A stretch of 64,000 bases of DNA, from positions 310,001 through 374,000 of the forward strand of contig CAVPJW010000004.1 in the NCBI GenBank assembly GCA_963705525.1. Direction: 5' to 3'. Position numbers and translations under genes: made by a program. Under the pieces are notes generated by a model that was not told the DNA's origin, did no database searches, and saw only the letters and a list, made by a program, of their open reading frames with translations. Numbering within the stretch: the first letter of the stretch is position 1; the number at the start of each line of letters is the position of its first letter. Of this stretch, positions 6,644-17,118 are shown one piece after another. This stretch comes from CAVPJW01 sp963705525 (lineage in GTDB: Bacteria > Acidobacteriota > Vicinamibacteria > Vicinamibacterales > CAVPJW01).

Positions 6644-8959
6644 TTACTGCGGCAGACCGACGCGGCGGAGGAGCTCCTGGAAGCGCGGATCGCCTCTAAG
6701 GCTGTCGAGCCGCGGCTCGACCTTGAGGAAGACCAACCAGCTCGAGCGCTCGGCGTAGGCTTTTTCCAGAAACTCGAACGCGCGATCGTGCTCGCCCAGG
6801 CCTGCCTCGATGACGGCCAAGAAGTAGGGCGCAACGTATCGATGCTTCGAGAGCTCCGTCAACTCCTCCAGAAGGCTCGCAGCGCCGGCGCGGTTTCCGG
6901 ACGCGGCGTGCGCGTGGCCAAGGGCCGCAAGAAGAAACGTGCTGCGTCCAGACCCGGCAATCGCTCTTTGAAACTCGGCGATCGCCTCCGCATACATCCC
7001 CTTCTGTTCGTACGCCTGGCCCAGCCAGAGGTGCGCGATCGTGAAGGTCGGATCCATCTCGAGTGTCTTGTGGCACTGCTCGACAGCCTGGTCGTACTGC
7101 CGCGCCATGTAGAACGTCCACCCTACGAACGCATTGATGACGAGCGAGAGCGGATCGAGCTCCTGCGCTCGCTTGATCTCGGCTTGAGCCTGGGCGAACG
7201 ACCCCATCGCCGTGAGATGTTCGGCGTACCAATGGTGCGCGGTTGCATAGTCGGGGTTCAGCGCCAGGGCTCGTTTGAACTCGCGCTCGGCCTCCAACCA
7301 GTTCCAGTCGTGATTGAGTCTGACGTACGCCAACGAATTGTGGGCTTCGGCAAGCGAGTCGTCGATCTCCCGGGCCTTCATGGCGGCCACGTTCGCCTTC
7401 GGGAAGGCCTCCTCTGGCGAGAGATAGCTGTACCAGCCAAGAATGAAGTAGCAGTCAGCGATTCCCGTGTAGGCCAGCGCATAGCGCGGGTCTTTCGCGA
7501 TCGCCTGCTCGAAATAGTCGATCCCTTTCTTCAATCCCTCTTCGGTCCGCTTGTTCCAGTAATAGCGGCCCTTCATGTACAGCTGATACGCCTGGGCGCT
7601 TTCGGTGAACCGCTTGCTCAGCTGCTTCTTCTCATCGCCGCTCAACCGGAGCCGCAGCTTTTCTGAAATCTCCTTTGCGATCTCCTCCTGCACGGCGAAG
7701 ATGTCGGCGAGCTTGCGATGGTACTGCTCGCCCCAGAGCTGCCATCCGCTGACGGCATCGACCAGTTCCGTCTGGATGTTGAGGCTGTCGCCCCGGTGAG
7801 CCACTCTTCCCGTCAGCACTGCGCCGACGTTGAGATCGCGGCCGACCGTTTGAGGATCCACGTCTCGCCCCTTGTAACGAAACGCCGTGCTCCGCGGCAT
7901 CACGCGCAGTTTCGGCAGGTGCGAGAGACTGTTGATGATGCTCTCGGTGATGCCATCACTGAGATACTCGGTGTCGGGCTCGGCGCTCCTGTTCTCGAAC
8001 GGCAGAACCACAAGGGAATCGATGGCCTTGGCGGGCCGACGCGCCCGGGAGGTCCCGCGTCCTGAATCCGAATCGTGCCTCGCCATCCGGCCCGAGTCCA
8101 GATCGCGCTTCAGGCGTTTCAACTCGGCGACCAGATCCGAAGCCGTCTGGTACCGCACCTTGCGATCCTTTTCGAGCGCCCTGTTGATGATCCGCGCCAG
8201 GTCCGGCGGCAGGTCCGGATTCACACGCACCGGCGAGGTCAGCGGCCGGTTCAGAATCGCATCGTGGATGACGGCGGTGCTGTTGCCGGAGAAGGCCTGA
8301 CGGCCCGTGGCCATCTCATACAACACCGCGCCAAAGCTGAAGAGATCCGTCCGCGCGTCGAGGTCTTCACCGCGAGCCTGCTCGGGCGACATGTAGGCCA
8401 CCGTGCCGACCACAACCCCCGGGCTGGTCAGATGCTCCTCGGAGGTCTCCAGGGCGGAGAGGCCCGCCGCTTCGGCCACCCGCCGCGGCGGGGCGAGCTT
8501 GGCGAGCCCGAAGTCGAGCACCTTGGCCTGACCCCGCTCGGTCACGAAGATATTCGCCGGCTTGATGTCCCGATGAACGATGGTCTTGGCGTGGGCGGCG
8601 TCCAGCGCATCAGCGATCTGGATGCCCAGTTCCAGTACCTGCTCGACGTCGAAGGGCTTGTTCGCAATGCGGTGCTTGAGCGTCTGGCCGCCGAGGAATT
8701 CCATGGCGATGAATCGCTGGCCGTTCGCCTCGCCGATTTCGTAGATCGTACAAATATGCGGATGATTCAGGGCCGACGCCGCGCGAGCCTCGCGCTGAAA
8801 TCGCTCGAGCGCCTGTCGATCGCGGGCCAACGCATCGGGCAGAAACTTCAGGGCGACCTGACGGCCGAGATTCACGTCTTCGGCCGCGTACACCACACCC
8901 ATCCCGCCCCCACCCAGCTTTTCCAGGATGCGGTAGTGGGAAATCGTCTGGCCGATCAT
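6644..8959 (-). CDS. Ser/Thr protein kinase with TolB-like and TPR domains
   Basis: This is a 771-residue signalling protein. The kinase domain (about 10-270) has GGGGMGVVY (P-loop), the catalytic lysine in VALKFL (K38), HRDIKPAN (129-136), DFGLA (149-153) and GTVAYMSPEQ. A short basic linker follows, then a FlgO/TolB-N-like domain (starting DSLVVLPFENRSAEPDTEYL) and at least six TPR units to the C-terminus. This kinase-TolB-TPR layout is very common in Acidobacteriota and is thought to integrate signals through protein-protein contacts. The start is ATG 8959 (MIGQTISHYRILEKLG); an upstream TTG gives no extra domain. No transmembrane segment is visible, so it is probably cytoplasmic. Confidence 0.92.
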   Translation of the reverse strand: MIGQTISHYRILEKLGGGGMGVVYAAEDVNLGRQVALKFLPDALARDRQALERFQREARAASALNHPHICTIYEIGEANGQRFIAMEFLGGQTLKHRIANKPFDVEQVLELGIQIADALDAAHAKTIVHRDIKPANIFVTERGQAKVLDFGLAKLAPPRRVAEAAGLSALETSEEHLTSPGVVVGTVAYMSPEQARGEDLDARTDLFSFGAVLYEMATGRQAFSGNSTAVIHDAILNRPLTSPVRVNPDLPPDLARIINRALEKDRKVRYQTASDLVAELKRLKRDLDSGRMARHDSDSGRGTSRARRPAKAIDSLVVLPFENRSAEPDTEYLSDGITESIINSLSHLPKLRVMPRSTAFRYKGRDVDPQTVGRDLNVGAVLTGRVAHRGDSLNIQTELVDAVSGWQLWGEQYHRKLADIFAVQEEIAKEISEKLRLRLSGDEKKQLSKRFTESAQAYQLYMKGRYYWNKRTEEGLKKGIDYFEQAIAKDPRYALAYTGIADCYFILGWYSYLSPEEAFPKANVAAMKAREIDDSLAEAHNSLAYVRLNHDWNWLEAEREFKRALALNPDYATAHHWYAEHLTAMGSFAQAQAEIKRAQELDPLSLVINAFVGWTFYMARQYDQAVEQCHKTLEMDPTFTIAHLWLGQAYEQKGMYAEAIAEFQRAIAGSGRSTFLLAALGHAHAASGNRAGAASLLEELTELSKHRYVAPYFLAVIEAGLGEHDRAFEFLEKAYAERSSWLVFLKVEPRLDSLRGDPRFQELLRRVGLPQ

Positions 8960-9355
8960 GCGACCGCACAATCGTCAGCGGCGCCGAACGGGCGAGCGAC
9001 AATGGCTCCGGAAAGAACGACGAGGACGGCCGCACGGCGCGTGAGGCCACACAAGCTCTCCACAGGCCCTCCTGCACGACGACGCCTTCCGACCCTGACT
9101 CTGTTCGAACGAAAGGGGGCACATTCTACCATCGGATTCACAAGCGCAATGGAGCCTGACACGTGTCGGGAATTATTTCCCTCTCCGGCATTTCGCTGCC
9201 GGGCGGAGTCGGCATCCTGACAGGGCCGGCAATGCCGGTCAAGGGACGCTCACGAAGGGAACGATCTCGTTTCTGCGCTGCCTGCTACCGGTGACCTGGT
9301 CGGTGCATACTAGGCTTCCTGCGGCCGAGCCCACCTGACTAATGAGGAGATCGAG
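8960..9355. other. divergent intergenic region without recognised gene
   Basis: These 396 bases separate the minus-strand kinase gene from the plus-strand hydrolase gene. No frame in it has a recognisable product. The divergent layout means that promoters for both genes should lie here. The only clear site is the ribosome site AATGAGGAGATCGAG just before 9356. Confidence 0.5.
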
Positions 9356-10674
9356 ATGCGTCGCACATGGATCGTCGGATGCGCGTTTCTGTTGTCGGCC
9401 TCGGGTTGTGCTCAGCCAACGGTGCCCGCAGACACGCTGCTCCCCTACATCGAATCCATCAGGGCGATTGATAACCACGCCCATGTCGTTGCTTCCAGCC
9501 CGGGACAGGACACCGGCTACGATCAACTGCGGTGTGACGCGCTCGCGCCCGCGCTGTCGCTTCCCCCCGCGAACCTTCGCTTCGGAGACGACCTGTCGTC
9601 GGCGTGGAAGGCGTTGTACGACGTGTCGGGATCGGCGGCGACCGACAGCCTCTTGACGAAGCTCAAAGACCGCAAGGATGCGGCCCGCAAGGCCCACGGC
9701 AGCCAGTATCACGAATGGGTCCTTCAACAGGCCGGCATCGACATCGTCCTTGCCAACCGCGTGCGCATGGCCGCCCAGCTGGGCGCACATTTTCGCTGGG
9801 TGGGTTTTGCGGATGCGCTGCTCTTTCCGCTCGACAACTCTGGAGGCAAGGCTCGGAATCCCGACCGCCAGGCCTTTTTCGGCGCGACGGAGCAGTTGTT
9901 GAGAGAGTATCTCCAGGCTGTCGGCGTCGAGAGCCTTCCGCCGACGCTGGACGAGTACGTGAACCGCGTGATTCAGCCGACGCTGGAACGGCAGAAGAAG
10001 GAGGGCGCGGTCGCGATCAAGTTCGAAGCGGCGTACCTGCGATCGCTCGATTTCGAGCCGGCCGAAAAGGGCGCGGCCGATGCCGTCTACGCCCGATTCG
10101 TCGGCGGGGGCCAACCGAAGGCCGACGAGTACACCCTGCTCCAGGATTTCCTGTTCGCCTCGATTGCAGCCGAGGCCGGGCAGCTTGGTCTGCCCGTTCA
10201 CATCCACACTGGATCCGGCTGCGGCGAGTACTTCATCGACAGCGGCGCCGATCCCATGCTGCTGTCGTCGGCGCTGAACGATCCGCTGCTGCGGAAGACG
10301 ACCTTCGTCCTCCTGCACGGGGGGACTCCCAACGAGCGTCACCTGGCAAGTCTGATTCTGAAACCCAACGTCTACACGGACATTTCTGTTCAGGGGCTGG
10401 AACACTCACCGGCCGAACTGGCGCGCATTCTCCGCCCGTGGCTCGAGATGATGCCGGAGCACGTCATGTTCGGGACCGATGCGGGACCTTTCGGACCTGG
10501 CGCTGACTGGGAAGAGACGACGTGGATGGCCAGTCATCGCTCGCGGCGCGCGCTGGCGATCGCCCTGAATGGAATGGTCAAAGACGACGTGATCACAGAG
10601 GCACGCGCCAGAGAGATCGCCGAAGGTGTATCCGGAAGAACGCCGTTGCCCTCTATCACCTCGGGCCGTCGTAG
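9356..10674 (+). CDS. amidohydrolase-superfamily lipoprotein (frameshift near the 3' end)
   Basis: This is a metal-dependent hydrolase of the TIM-barrel amidohydrolase / glucuronate-isomerase-like group. It has a lipoprotein signal (LLSASGC), the first metal motif DNHAHVV (about 39-45), PVHIHTGSG and TFVLLHGGTP in the middle, and MFGTDAGPFGPG near the C-terminus. The frame is open to GAA GGT GTA at 10630, but the family ending IRKNAVALYHLGPS with its stop at 10674 is one frame over. One inserted base at 10628-10630 restores a 439-residue protein. Unrestored, the frame runs on antisense to the next two genes. AGGAG precedes the ATG. The substrate is unknown. Confidence 0.75.
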
Positions 10675-10699
10675 CGGTGACGCGACCCTGCGTGTTTCT

Positions 10700-11632
10700 C
10701 TAGTCGAACGGCTTGCCAGTGACGATCGCCTGCCACGCCCTGGCCAAGCGCTCCGTCGGAAGCCACGAAACCGGCGCGGTCGGCGCCTCGGCGCCCACCA
10801 CTGGCTGAAACGTCTTCGTGCCGGGATCGCCGAAGTAGCCGGACGAAGCGGCCAGCGGCTTGAGCGGGCCACTGGGATGATCGGCGTCGGGAAGTCGCTT
10901 GGCGATCATGTCCTCGAAGAACATCGCGGCGTAATCGCGCGATCGGCCGACGTCGTGGGCGATCGCCGGCTCCTCGGCGAGGCCCCAGAGCGCGCCCGCA
11001 CGGCGATTGAGCGCAAAGATTCCCTTGATCGCGTCGTTGCGGAATGCGAGATCGTTCTGGCCGATGAACATCATGCCGGGCACGTCGCGCCCGGCTGGAG
11101 GCGCGAGCGCGGTGTAGTAGACGTTGCCCTTGTTTACGATGAAGGCCAGCACCCGCTCGGGCTTCCACATGGCGAACTCGTAGTCGAACTCGCCGCCGGC
11201 CGACATGCCCCACAGCAGGAGCGGTGCACTCGCGAGCTCCTGATGGCCGCTTCGCGCTGCGAAACGCCCAAGCGCGTCGATGAGCGCCTGGCCCGTGCCT
11301 TTCGAGACGTCCACGTACGACTCGAGAAACATCTGGTCATGCGGCTTGTCGGTGAAGCGGCACCCGACGAGCGCCACCTGGTGCTTCGTGGCGAACTCGC
11401 GCCAGAACGGATCGTCCACCTGCCCGCGGCCGTCGCCGTTCGAGCCGGGCACAAGGACGGCAACAGCTCGGAGCCGAGCAGCGTTCTCGGGCCACCACAA
11501 CCGGAACTCGGCGACCTCATAGTTCGCCCCTGGCGGGGCGGCTTCATCGAGCGACGACGTTTGCGCGCGTGCGAGCGTCCCGAGGGCGAGCCAGACGAAC
11601 AAGGCGCCGAGCAGATCACGTCGATTCGTCAC
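10700..11632 (-). CDS. exported alpha/beta hydrolase
   Basis: This 310-residue protein is read from GTG 11632 (VTNRRDLLGALFVWLALGTL), with a signal peptide or Tat-like RR at the N-terminus. The core carries LVPGSNGDGRG and the nucleophile-elbow-like LLLWGMSAGGEFDYEFA (Ser in GMSAGG), followed by GMMFIGQNDLAFRNDA where the acid residue is expected. It resembles poorly characterised exported esterase/peptidase-like proteins (PHB depolymerase type). Its GTG overlaps the TGA of the upstream membrane-protein gene in GTGA, so translation of the two is probably coupled. The substrate is unknown. Confidence 0.75.
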   Translation of the reverse strand: MTNRRDLLGALFVWLALGTLARAQTSSLDEAAPPGANYEVAEFRLWWPENAARLRAVAVLVPGSNGDGRGQVDDPFWREFATKHQVALVGCRFTDKPHDQMFLESYVDVSKGTGQALIDALGRFAARSGHQELASAPLLLWGMSAGGEFDYEFAMWKPERVLAFIVNKGNVYYTALAPPAGRDVPGMMFIGQNDLAFRNDAIKGIFALNRRAGALWGLAEEPAIAHDVGRSRDYAAMFFEDMIAKRLPDADHPSGPLKPLAASSGYFGDPGTKTFQPVVGAEAPTAPVSWLPTERLARAWQAIVTGKPFD

Positions 11633-12459
11633 AGTTGCGCATCCCCGGCGCGCCGCAGCAAGACGACGCCCAACAGGCCGGGCATGATCCATGGAACGGC
11701 CGGGATTCCTGCGATGAGACCGGGACGCAGGTACCACGGAGAGGTGGTGGCGGACACTTCCGGGTACGACACACCTCTCATGACCAGCAGCAGAACGAGC
11801 GTCAGACTCGCGGTCACGTAGCCGCGAGCCGCGCTGCGCCCAAGCCAGCGCGCTTGTCCAAGCGACGCGGCGAATGCCGCCGTCGCGATGTACGTCAAGA
11901 CGCAGGCGGCGAACTCCAGCACGCTGTACATCTCGCTGAGCAAGGACGCGGAAGGGGCCTCCTTACCAGGCAACCCTGCGACGGTGCTTGCGACACTCAT
12001 GCTGATGCAGACGAGATACGCCGCTCCGGCGGGTATGCTCGCGGCAAATCCGACGGTCGAATAGAAGCACTCACCGGCGTCATACAGCGATTCCTTCAAG
12101 GCGACGAATCCGCTCGCGACCACTGCCGCATTGGCAAGGAGGACGAGAAACCGCATGTGGTTTTCCACCACGGTTGCCTGAAACGGTGCCCCGAGTCCAA
12201 CCCACAAGAGCGAGATGATCGCCCACGGCATAATCAGAAGACCTCCGGCCAGTACGAGCCTTCGCCCCGCTGCCGCACCGGAAGCGACCACGCGCGCGCC
12301 AAGGATCCACGCGGCGATCACGATCGCGGTACACAGCGCCGCTCCAACGGCTTGATGGACACCCGGGATTCGAAGGGCGCGCACACCCACGACGACGATA
12401 GCGACAAACGGGAGTGTGCAAAGAAAGAGGTAGCTGACACGTCGAGCGGCCCGGTTCAT
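11629..12459 (-). CDS. polytopic membrane protein (hypothetical)
   Basis: This 276-residue integral membrane protein has about seven hydrophobic helices, from YLFLCTLPFVAIVVVGVRAL at the N-terminus to GLIAGIPAVPWIMPGLLGVV near the end. It has no recognised transporter signature. Its stop overlaps the GTG start of the alpha/beta hydrolase by four bases, so the pair is an operon. GAGGAGACAG precedes the ATG. It may position or assist the hydrolase, but this is inference from linkage only. Confidence 0.65.
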   Translation of the reverse strand: MNRAARRVSYLFLCTLPFVAIVVVGVRALRIPGVHQAVGAALCTAIVIAAWILGARVVASGAAAGRRLVLAGGLLIMPWAIISLLWVGLGAPFQATVVENHMRFLVLLANAAVVASGFVALKESLYDAGECFYSTVGFAASIPAGAAYLVCISMSVASTVAGLPGKEAPSASLLSEMYSVLEFAACVLTYIATAAFAASLGQARWLGRSAARGYVTASLTLVLLLVMRGVSYPEVSATTSPWYLRPGLIAGIPAVPWIMPGLLGVVLLRRAGDAQL

Positions 12460-12521
12460 TCCTGTCTCCTCTTCACTGCGGTTTCACCACACGTCTCTTG
12501 GTACGGAGAGCCTAATGCCCT

Positions 12522-13151
12522 CTAGAATTTCGCCGCCCGCGTGGCCAGCCAGACCGTGTGGTCACCGCACTTCGCATCGTCGGCACGATGCGCTTCCACT
12601 GAAAAACCATTCGCGGCCAGCAGCGCTTCGTACTCTGAAGAATCAAGGCTCGAGTGATACAGCGGTTCGCCGCAGAACGAACCGACGGCCTCCCCCTCAG
12701 AAGGGCCGCTCGTGAACATCAACGGCGCGCCCGGCAGCACGTGCGCCGCGAAACGCGGAAACATCGCCCGCTGATCGTCTCTGGGCAGATGAAAGAGGCT
12801 GTCCCAGGCCAAAATGCCGTCAAATCGGCGGCCCATCGCCAGATGCCGCATGTCCGCCACGAGCCATTCGGATGTCGGAAACCGCGCGCCGCACATCTCG
12901 ATCAGCGTCGGCGACGAATCGATGCCGACGATGTGACACCCCGCGTCGATGATGTACCGCGCTATCGGTTCCGCCATGCCGCAGCCCACGTCCAGCACGG
13001 TCCCCGAGGGCCGGACGTGGCTCAGGAACCTGTCGAGCCACGTCTTCTCCTGGAGCGAGCGGCTCCGCTCGCGATCAAAGTCGCGCGCGTGCCGCTCGTA
13101 GAGATCGATGATGTGGTCGCCGTTCGCGCGACCGTCCATATTGACCGCCAC
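12522..13151 (-). CDS. class I SAM-dependent methyltransferase
   Basis: This is a 209-residue methyltransferase with a Rossmann core. Motif I is TVLDVGCGMAEPIARYI (about 51-67), the acidic end of strand 2 is HIVGIDSSPTLIEMC, and motif III/IV reads RFDGILAWDSLFHLPRDDQR. This is the UbiE/Methyltransf_25 style of small-molecule methylase. Two in-frame ATGs (13151 and 13139) are both possible starts. The acceptor substrate is not deducible. The gene stands alone on its strand. Confidence 0.85.
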   Translation of the reverse strand: MAVNMDGRANGDHIIDLYERHARDFDRERSRSLQEKTWLDRFLSHVRPSGTVLDVGCGMAEPIARYIIDAGCHIVGIDSSPTLIEMCGARFPTSEWLVADMRHLAMGRRFDGILAWDSLFHLPRDDQRAMFPRFAAHVLPGAPLMFTSGPSEGEAVGSFCGEPLYHSSLDSSEYEALLAANGFSVEAHRADDAKCGDHTVWLATRAAKF

Positions 13152-13200
13152 TACACTTCGCGACGGGGTTCAGCCGGCGCGGGAACGTCGGTGACCTACT

Positions 13201-13460
13201 GAAGCGAGCCGCGACAAGGCTACTTCCATTCGGTCAGTGTGGGCTTGTAGTTGTCCTTGGCGTCCACTTCATACTCGAACATGGTGCAACCGTGTTCAGA
13301 CGCTGCCACTTTGGTGATGCCGAGTACAAAATACACTGCGCCTCCCTCCCTTTCCAGTCAGGAATTGCCTGCCGTCACACGATGTCGAGAGTGCCAGCGA
13401 GACACCCATCAGGACCGCACATACTGGCCCGCCGGACCACGTTCGGCTGGAGGTTCATGG
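13201..13460 (-). pseudogene. decayed partial copy of the gene at 16594-16998 and its upstream region
   Basis: Bases 13201-13337 match 16574-16712 closely, including the complete C-terminal coding end (FEYEVDAKDNYK.TLTEWK and stop) of the hypothetical protein at 16594-16998. One base is missing in the GGTGGCAACC stretch, which breaks the frame. From about 13345, the sequence matches the region just upstream of that gene (about 17002-17125). The middle of the gene, about 290 bases, is absent. It is therefore an internally deleted duplicate. The two copies flank the TonB receptor gene as direct repeats. Confidence 0.75.
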
Positions 13461-13809
13461 ACGCGCTTCGGGACGCGCGCCGCCATCACGCCTCAGGGCA
13501 ATTTATCTGGGAGTGCCGACGTTCGATTTGGCATAATCCCGTCGGGCGACAGCCGTTTTCGCTCGGGCGCGCACTCAAGCTTCCCCCGTGGGAAGAGCCC
13601 CATCGCCCGGACATTGAAGCGCACCTGCCTTGTGTCACGATGCCGCGTGGCCATCAAGACCCGGAGTCTCCGGCCGATGCCCTGGAGTACCTCGCCAGAC
13701 CACTCCGAACAATTCGGGCCGTCGAGCTGTAATGATGTCGTCACCTTCCTTTCATTAGCTTTTCATGAACCTACAATTACGGCTGCCAATAGTGGATAGG
13801 AGTTCTTTC
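13461..13809. other. intergenic stretch, no supported gene
   Basis: Frames of 80-150 codons exist on both strands here, but none has recognisable composition, domain or ribosome site. The stretch leads up to the TonB receptor start. TAGGAG at 13797-13802 serves as the ribosome site for ATG 13810. Nothing else can be supported. Confidence 0.4.
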
Positions 13810-16262
13810 ATGCGCTGGCGTCACCTCGCGGTCGGCTCCCTGATTCTCTTTTTCACGTTCTCCCGCTTCGTCGTGGCGCAGCCGGCCCAGACGCAGCCGG
13901 CTGCGCAAGCGAACGGCCGCGTCGTTGTTACGCTGACGGTCGAAAGTCTTCGAATCCCGGCCGTCGAGGTTGAGCTGTTCAGCACAACCGACGCCAAGGT
14001 GATGGCCACTACGACGAGCGATGCGCTGGGACAGGTCGTCTTTGCAGACGTGCCGCCGGGACCCTATGTTGTACGCGCCAGGCGAGAGGGATTTGCAGAC
14101 GTGGAGTCCTCGCCGTTCAACGTCGGCGCCGGCTCCACAGAGCAAGTGCTCATCGAGATGCGGTTGACCTTCGTGCGTGAGAGCGTGGTGGTGGCCGCAT
14201 CCAGCTCCCCGACTGCGAGCATTCAGCCGGTCGCAGTGAGCGATGTGCTCTCGGGCGCGAAGATGGATGTCCCGCCGCTGGCGGGCGATGACTTCCAATC
14301 GCTGATGGGGGTCCTGCCGAGCGTGATCCGCGGACCCGAGGGTCGCTTGCGCATCAAGGGCGGTATCCGACCACCGGGGCGCTGCAAATGAGCAGCGCCA
14401 GCCTCAACGATCCGTCAACGGGCGACTTCGATCTCGCGCTCCCGAGCGGCGCCGTTGAATCAGTGGAAGTCCTGGCCAATCCATTCGCGGCCGAGTACGG
14501 CCGCTTCTCGACCAGCGTCACGCAGGTCACAACCAAGCGAGGCACGAACGAGTGGACGACCAAGTTTGGCAACCTCTTCCCGGGATTCGGCAAGGGGTTC
14601 GTGAACAAGTTCGAGCCGCGCCTCTCCGTTTCCGGACCGATCAAACGCGACCGGCTGCTCTTCGGCGAATACCTCCAGTATCACTACCTGCGCACTCCGG
14701 TCAAGAGCCTCCCGGGCGAGCCGGAGCTCGGCGTCGATAGTTTCGACTCGTTTACGAGGCTGGACGCCGTCCTGTCGTCGCGCCACACGCTGGGCATCGG
14801 TGTCGTGTACTTCCCCCGCAAAATTCTCAATCCGACACTCTCGACGTTCAGACCTCCTGAGACGACGCCAAAGTTCACACAGAACGGGTACTCCCTCGGC
14901 GGCGTCGACCGATTGATCCTGTCAGGCAACATGGTGCTGGAGTCCACGCTGGCATGGCGGCGGTTCGAGGTGGACGAGCATACAAAGGGCACGGCGCCAA
15001 TGGTGTATGCGCCGCAGACGCAGAGCGGGGACTACTTCAACCGCGAAGAGCGCCACGTGCACAGCGTGCAGCTGGTGGAGGCGCTCAGCGTTTCCAAACA
15101 ATGGGCCGGCGACCATGTGTTCAAGGTGGGCGCCGATCTGCAGCACTCGGGTTTCGACGGCGACAACTACAGCCAGGAACTCGACGTCGCGCGGCTGGAT
15201 GGGTCGCTGGCCGAGCGGACCACGTTCGCGCCGAGCCTGACTCACCCCGACATCACCGGCACCGAATTCGCGCTGTTCGGACAGGACCGGTGGCGCGTCA
15301 ACGATCGACTGATGTTCGAGCTCGGCATACGTTCGGATCGCGATGATGTCGTGGAGAAGGTGAATTTCTCGCCGCGCGCGGGCATGTCCGTCAGTCTCCT
15401 GCCAGGCGGACGCGGGATCCTGCGCGGCGGCATCGGCAAGTTCGCGCAGCGGACACCGCTCAATCTTGGCGCGTTCACGCTGCTCCCGGTCGCGACGGTG
15501 ACGCGCTTCTCGGCTGACGGGACGCCTCTTTCCGACCCGATCACCTTCACGCATGTCGTCGGTGACCTGCAGACGCCCGAGAGTGTCGTGGAAACGGTCG
15601 CGTGGGATCAACGATTTGGCCGCCGCGTTTTCTTGAAAGCTGCCTATCTCCATCGAAACGGCTCGCACGACGCGATCGTCGATCCGGATCCGGCGGCTGG
15701 AACTTTGACACTCTCATCCGATGGCGAGTCGAAGTATTGGGAGTTCGAGCTCACCGGGCGCTATCTCGGAGGCGAACACCGCGACGTGACGGTCTCGTAC
15801 GTCCGGGCGCACGGCACGCGCGATCTGAACGACTACGACCAGTTTTACGGCAACTTCAAGAACCCGATCATCCGGTCGAACGAGGATTCACTCAATCCGA
15901 CGGATGTACCCAACCGCCTGCTGGTGCGTGGATCGCAAGGATTACCTGGCAAATGGGTTCTTATCCCGCTCTTCGAATGGCGAACCGGATTTCCGTGGTC
16001 AGCCGTCGACGAATTCCAGGATTTCGTGGGCGAGCGGAATCGGACTGGGCGGCTGCCGACCGTCGCGACGTTCGACTTCACGCTGGCGAGGCCGTTTCAC
16101 GTCAAGAAGTATCAATTCGTCGCCGGCCTCAAGGTCTACAACGCCTTCAACAATGGCGGCGAGCGGGACGTGCAGAACAACGTGACCTCGCCCGACTACG
16201 GCAAGTTCTACAACCCACTCTATCGGTCGATTGGGCTGCTGCTCACGTCGAGCGTGCCTTGA
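13810..16262 (+). CDS. TonB-dependent receptor with carboxypeptidase-like N-terminal domain (frameshifted)
   Basis: This is an outer-membrane receptor of about 817 residues when one base is restored. The start MRWRHLAVGSLILFFTFSRF is a signal peptide. Next comes a carboxypeptidase-regulatory-like domain (about 35-120, with VFADVPPGPYVVRARREGFA), then the plug (SGAKMDVPPLAGDDFQSLMG, RLRIKGG, SVEVLANPFAAEYGRFS) and the beta-barrel ending PDYGKFYNPLYRSIGLLLTS. The frame breaks at 14361-14364 after RLRIKGG; the continuation YPTTGALQMSSAS is one frame over, so a single missing base explains it. Such receptors import glycans, peptides or iron chelates with TonB. No substrate clue is adjacent. Direct repeats flank the gene. 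Confidence 0.8.
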
Positions 16263-16340
16263 TAGTGCCCGCCGTGACTGCGGGTCAAAGGCGCCGGCCG
16301 TCAGAGCCTCTGAAATCAGGCACACGAGCTGAATGACCGT

Positions 16341-16575
16341 TCAGGTTTGCCCGCATCGAATGGCTGCGAGCGGGCCGCCGAGATCCACCTTCACACCGAC
16401 GCGGGCAATCCGACGGCGCCACGATGTTGAGCGGACGCAGAAATCCTCGTCCGGAAGTCCAGTTGATGAATTGTTCGGGATTGCCGTTGAACAAATTAAA
16501 TCCGTCGACGAACACGGCCTGTGGGCGTTCAATCTCGCGACTCGCTTCAGTCGACGCTGGCGCGTCGATGCCCTG
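16341..16575 (-). pseudogene. C-terminal remnant of another TonB-dependent receptor
   Basis: On the minus strand the translation reads REIERPQAVFVDGFNLFNGN, then PEQFINWTSGRGFLRPLNIV. After a frame change near 16425-16435 it reads RRIARVGVKVDLGG and a stop. The pairing of a ..DGFNLFN.N strand with a final RIARVGVKVD is the usual last barrel strand of Acidobacteriota TonB receptors. Nothing of the rest of the receptor precedes it: the next 20 bases belong to the end of the 16594 gene. This is a truncated relic, lying antisense and tail-to-tail with the intact receptor. Confidence 0.6.
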
Positions 16576-16593
16576 AAGCGAGTCGCGACGGGT

Positions 16594-16998
16594 CTACTTC
16601 CATTCGGTGAGCGTGGCTTTGTAGTTGTCCTTGGCGTCCACTTCGTATTCGAACATGGTGGCAACCGTGTTCAGACGCTGCCACTTTGGTGATGCCGAGT
16701 ACAGATAGATGGCTCCGCGAAAGCTCACCCCACCGCCCTTCGACAGCGTGCCCACGCCCTGGCCTATCCACGTCGCCAGTTCGCCGCCCTTCCCCATGTA
16801 GAGGCCCTGGCCCGTGCCGAACAGGGTACCGTCTGGCCTCAGTTCCGACTCGTAGGTGCTCGTCTCCTGATACTCGACGCCGAGCAGTTTCCCTCCTCCG
16901 CGCTGTGTGCTTTCCATTCGCGCCCCGCCGGCGCTCGAGGGCAGCACCCGCCGAAGGACAATCTTCCCTGTTGCGCTTGCGAGCTTGTCGCCTACCAT
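16594..16998 (-). CDS. conserved hypothetical protein
   Basis: This is a 134-residue protein starting MVGDKLASATGKIVLRRVLP. It is beta-rich, with many glycines (GTGQGLYMGKGGELATWIGQ) and a closing FEYEVDAKDNYKATLTEWK. This looks like the DUF3224-like / lipocalin-style small barrel proteins of soil bacteria, with no catalytic residues evident. AGGCAGGTAG precedes the ATG. A broken partial copy of the same gene and its promoter region lies at 13201-13460, which supports real coding status. Confidence 0.65.
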   Translation of the reverse strand: MVGDKLASATGKIVLRRVLPSSAGGARMESTQRGGGKLLGVEYQETSTYESELRPDGTLFGTGQGLYMGKGGELATWIGQGVGTLSKGGGVSFRGAIYLYSASPKWQRLNTVATMFEYEVDAKDNYKATLTEWK

Positions 16999-17118
16999 CG
17001 CTACCTGCCTTTCACTCCATCAATTGCCGACCGTCACACGTCTCACGATGTCGGGAGTGCCATCGAGGCACCTGTCAGAATGGCACGCACTGGCCGCGGG
17101 ACCGCGTTCGGCTGGAGT

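Noticed and set aside
10700..11821. Long plus-strand continuation of the hydrolase frame to 11821
   Set aside because: It runs antisense to two genes with clear signatures, after the frameshift at 10630; composition is that of a shadow frame.
13251..13799. Plus-strand frames of up to 182 codons before the TonB receptor
   Set aside because: They overlap the decayed duplicate and have no recognisable composition or ribosome site.
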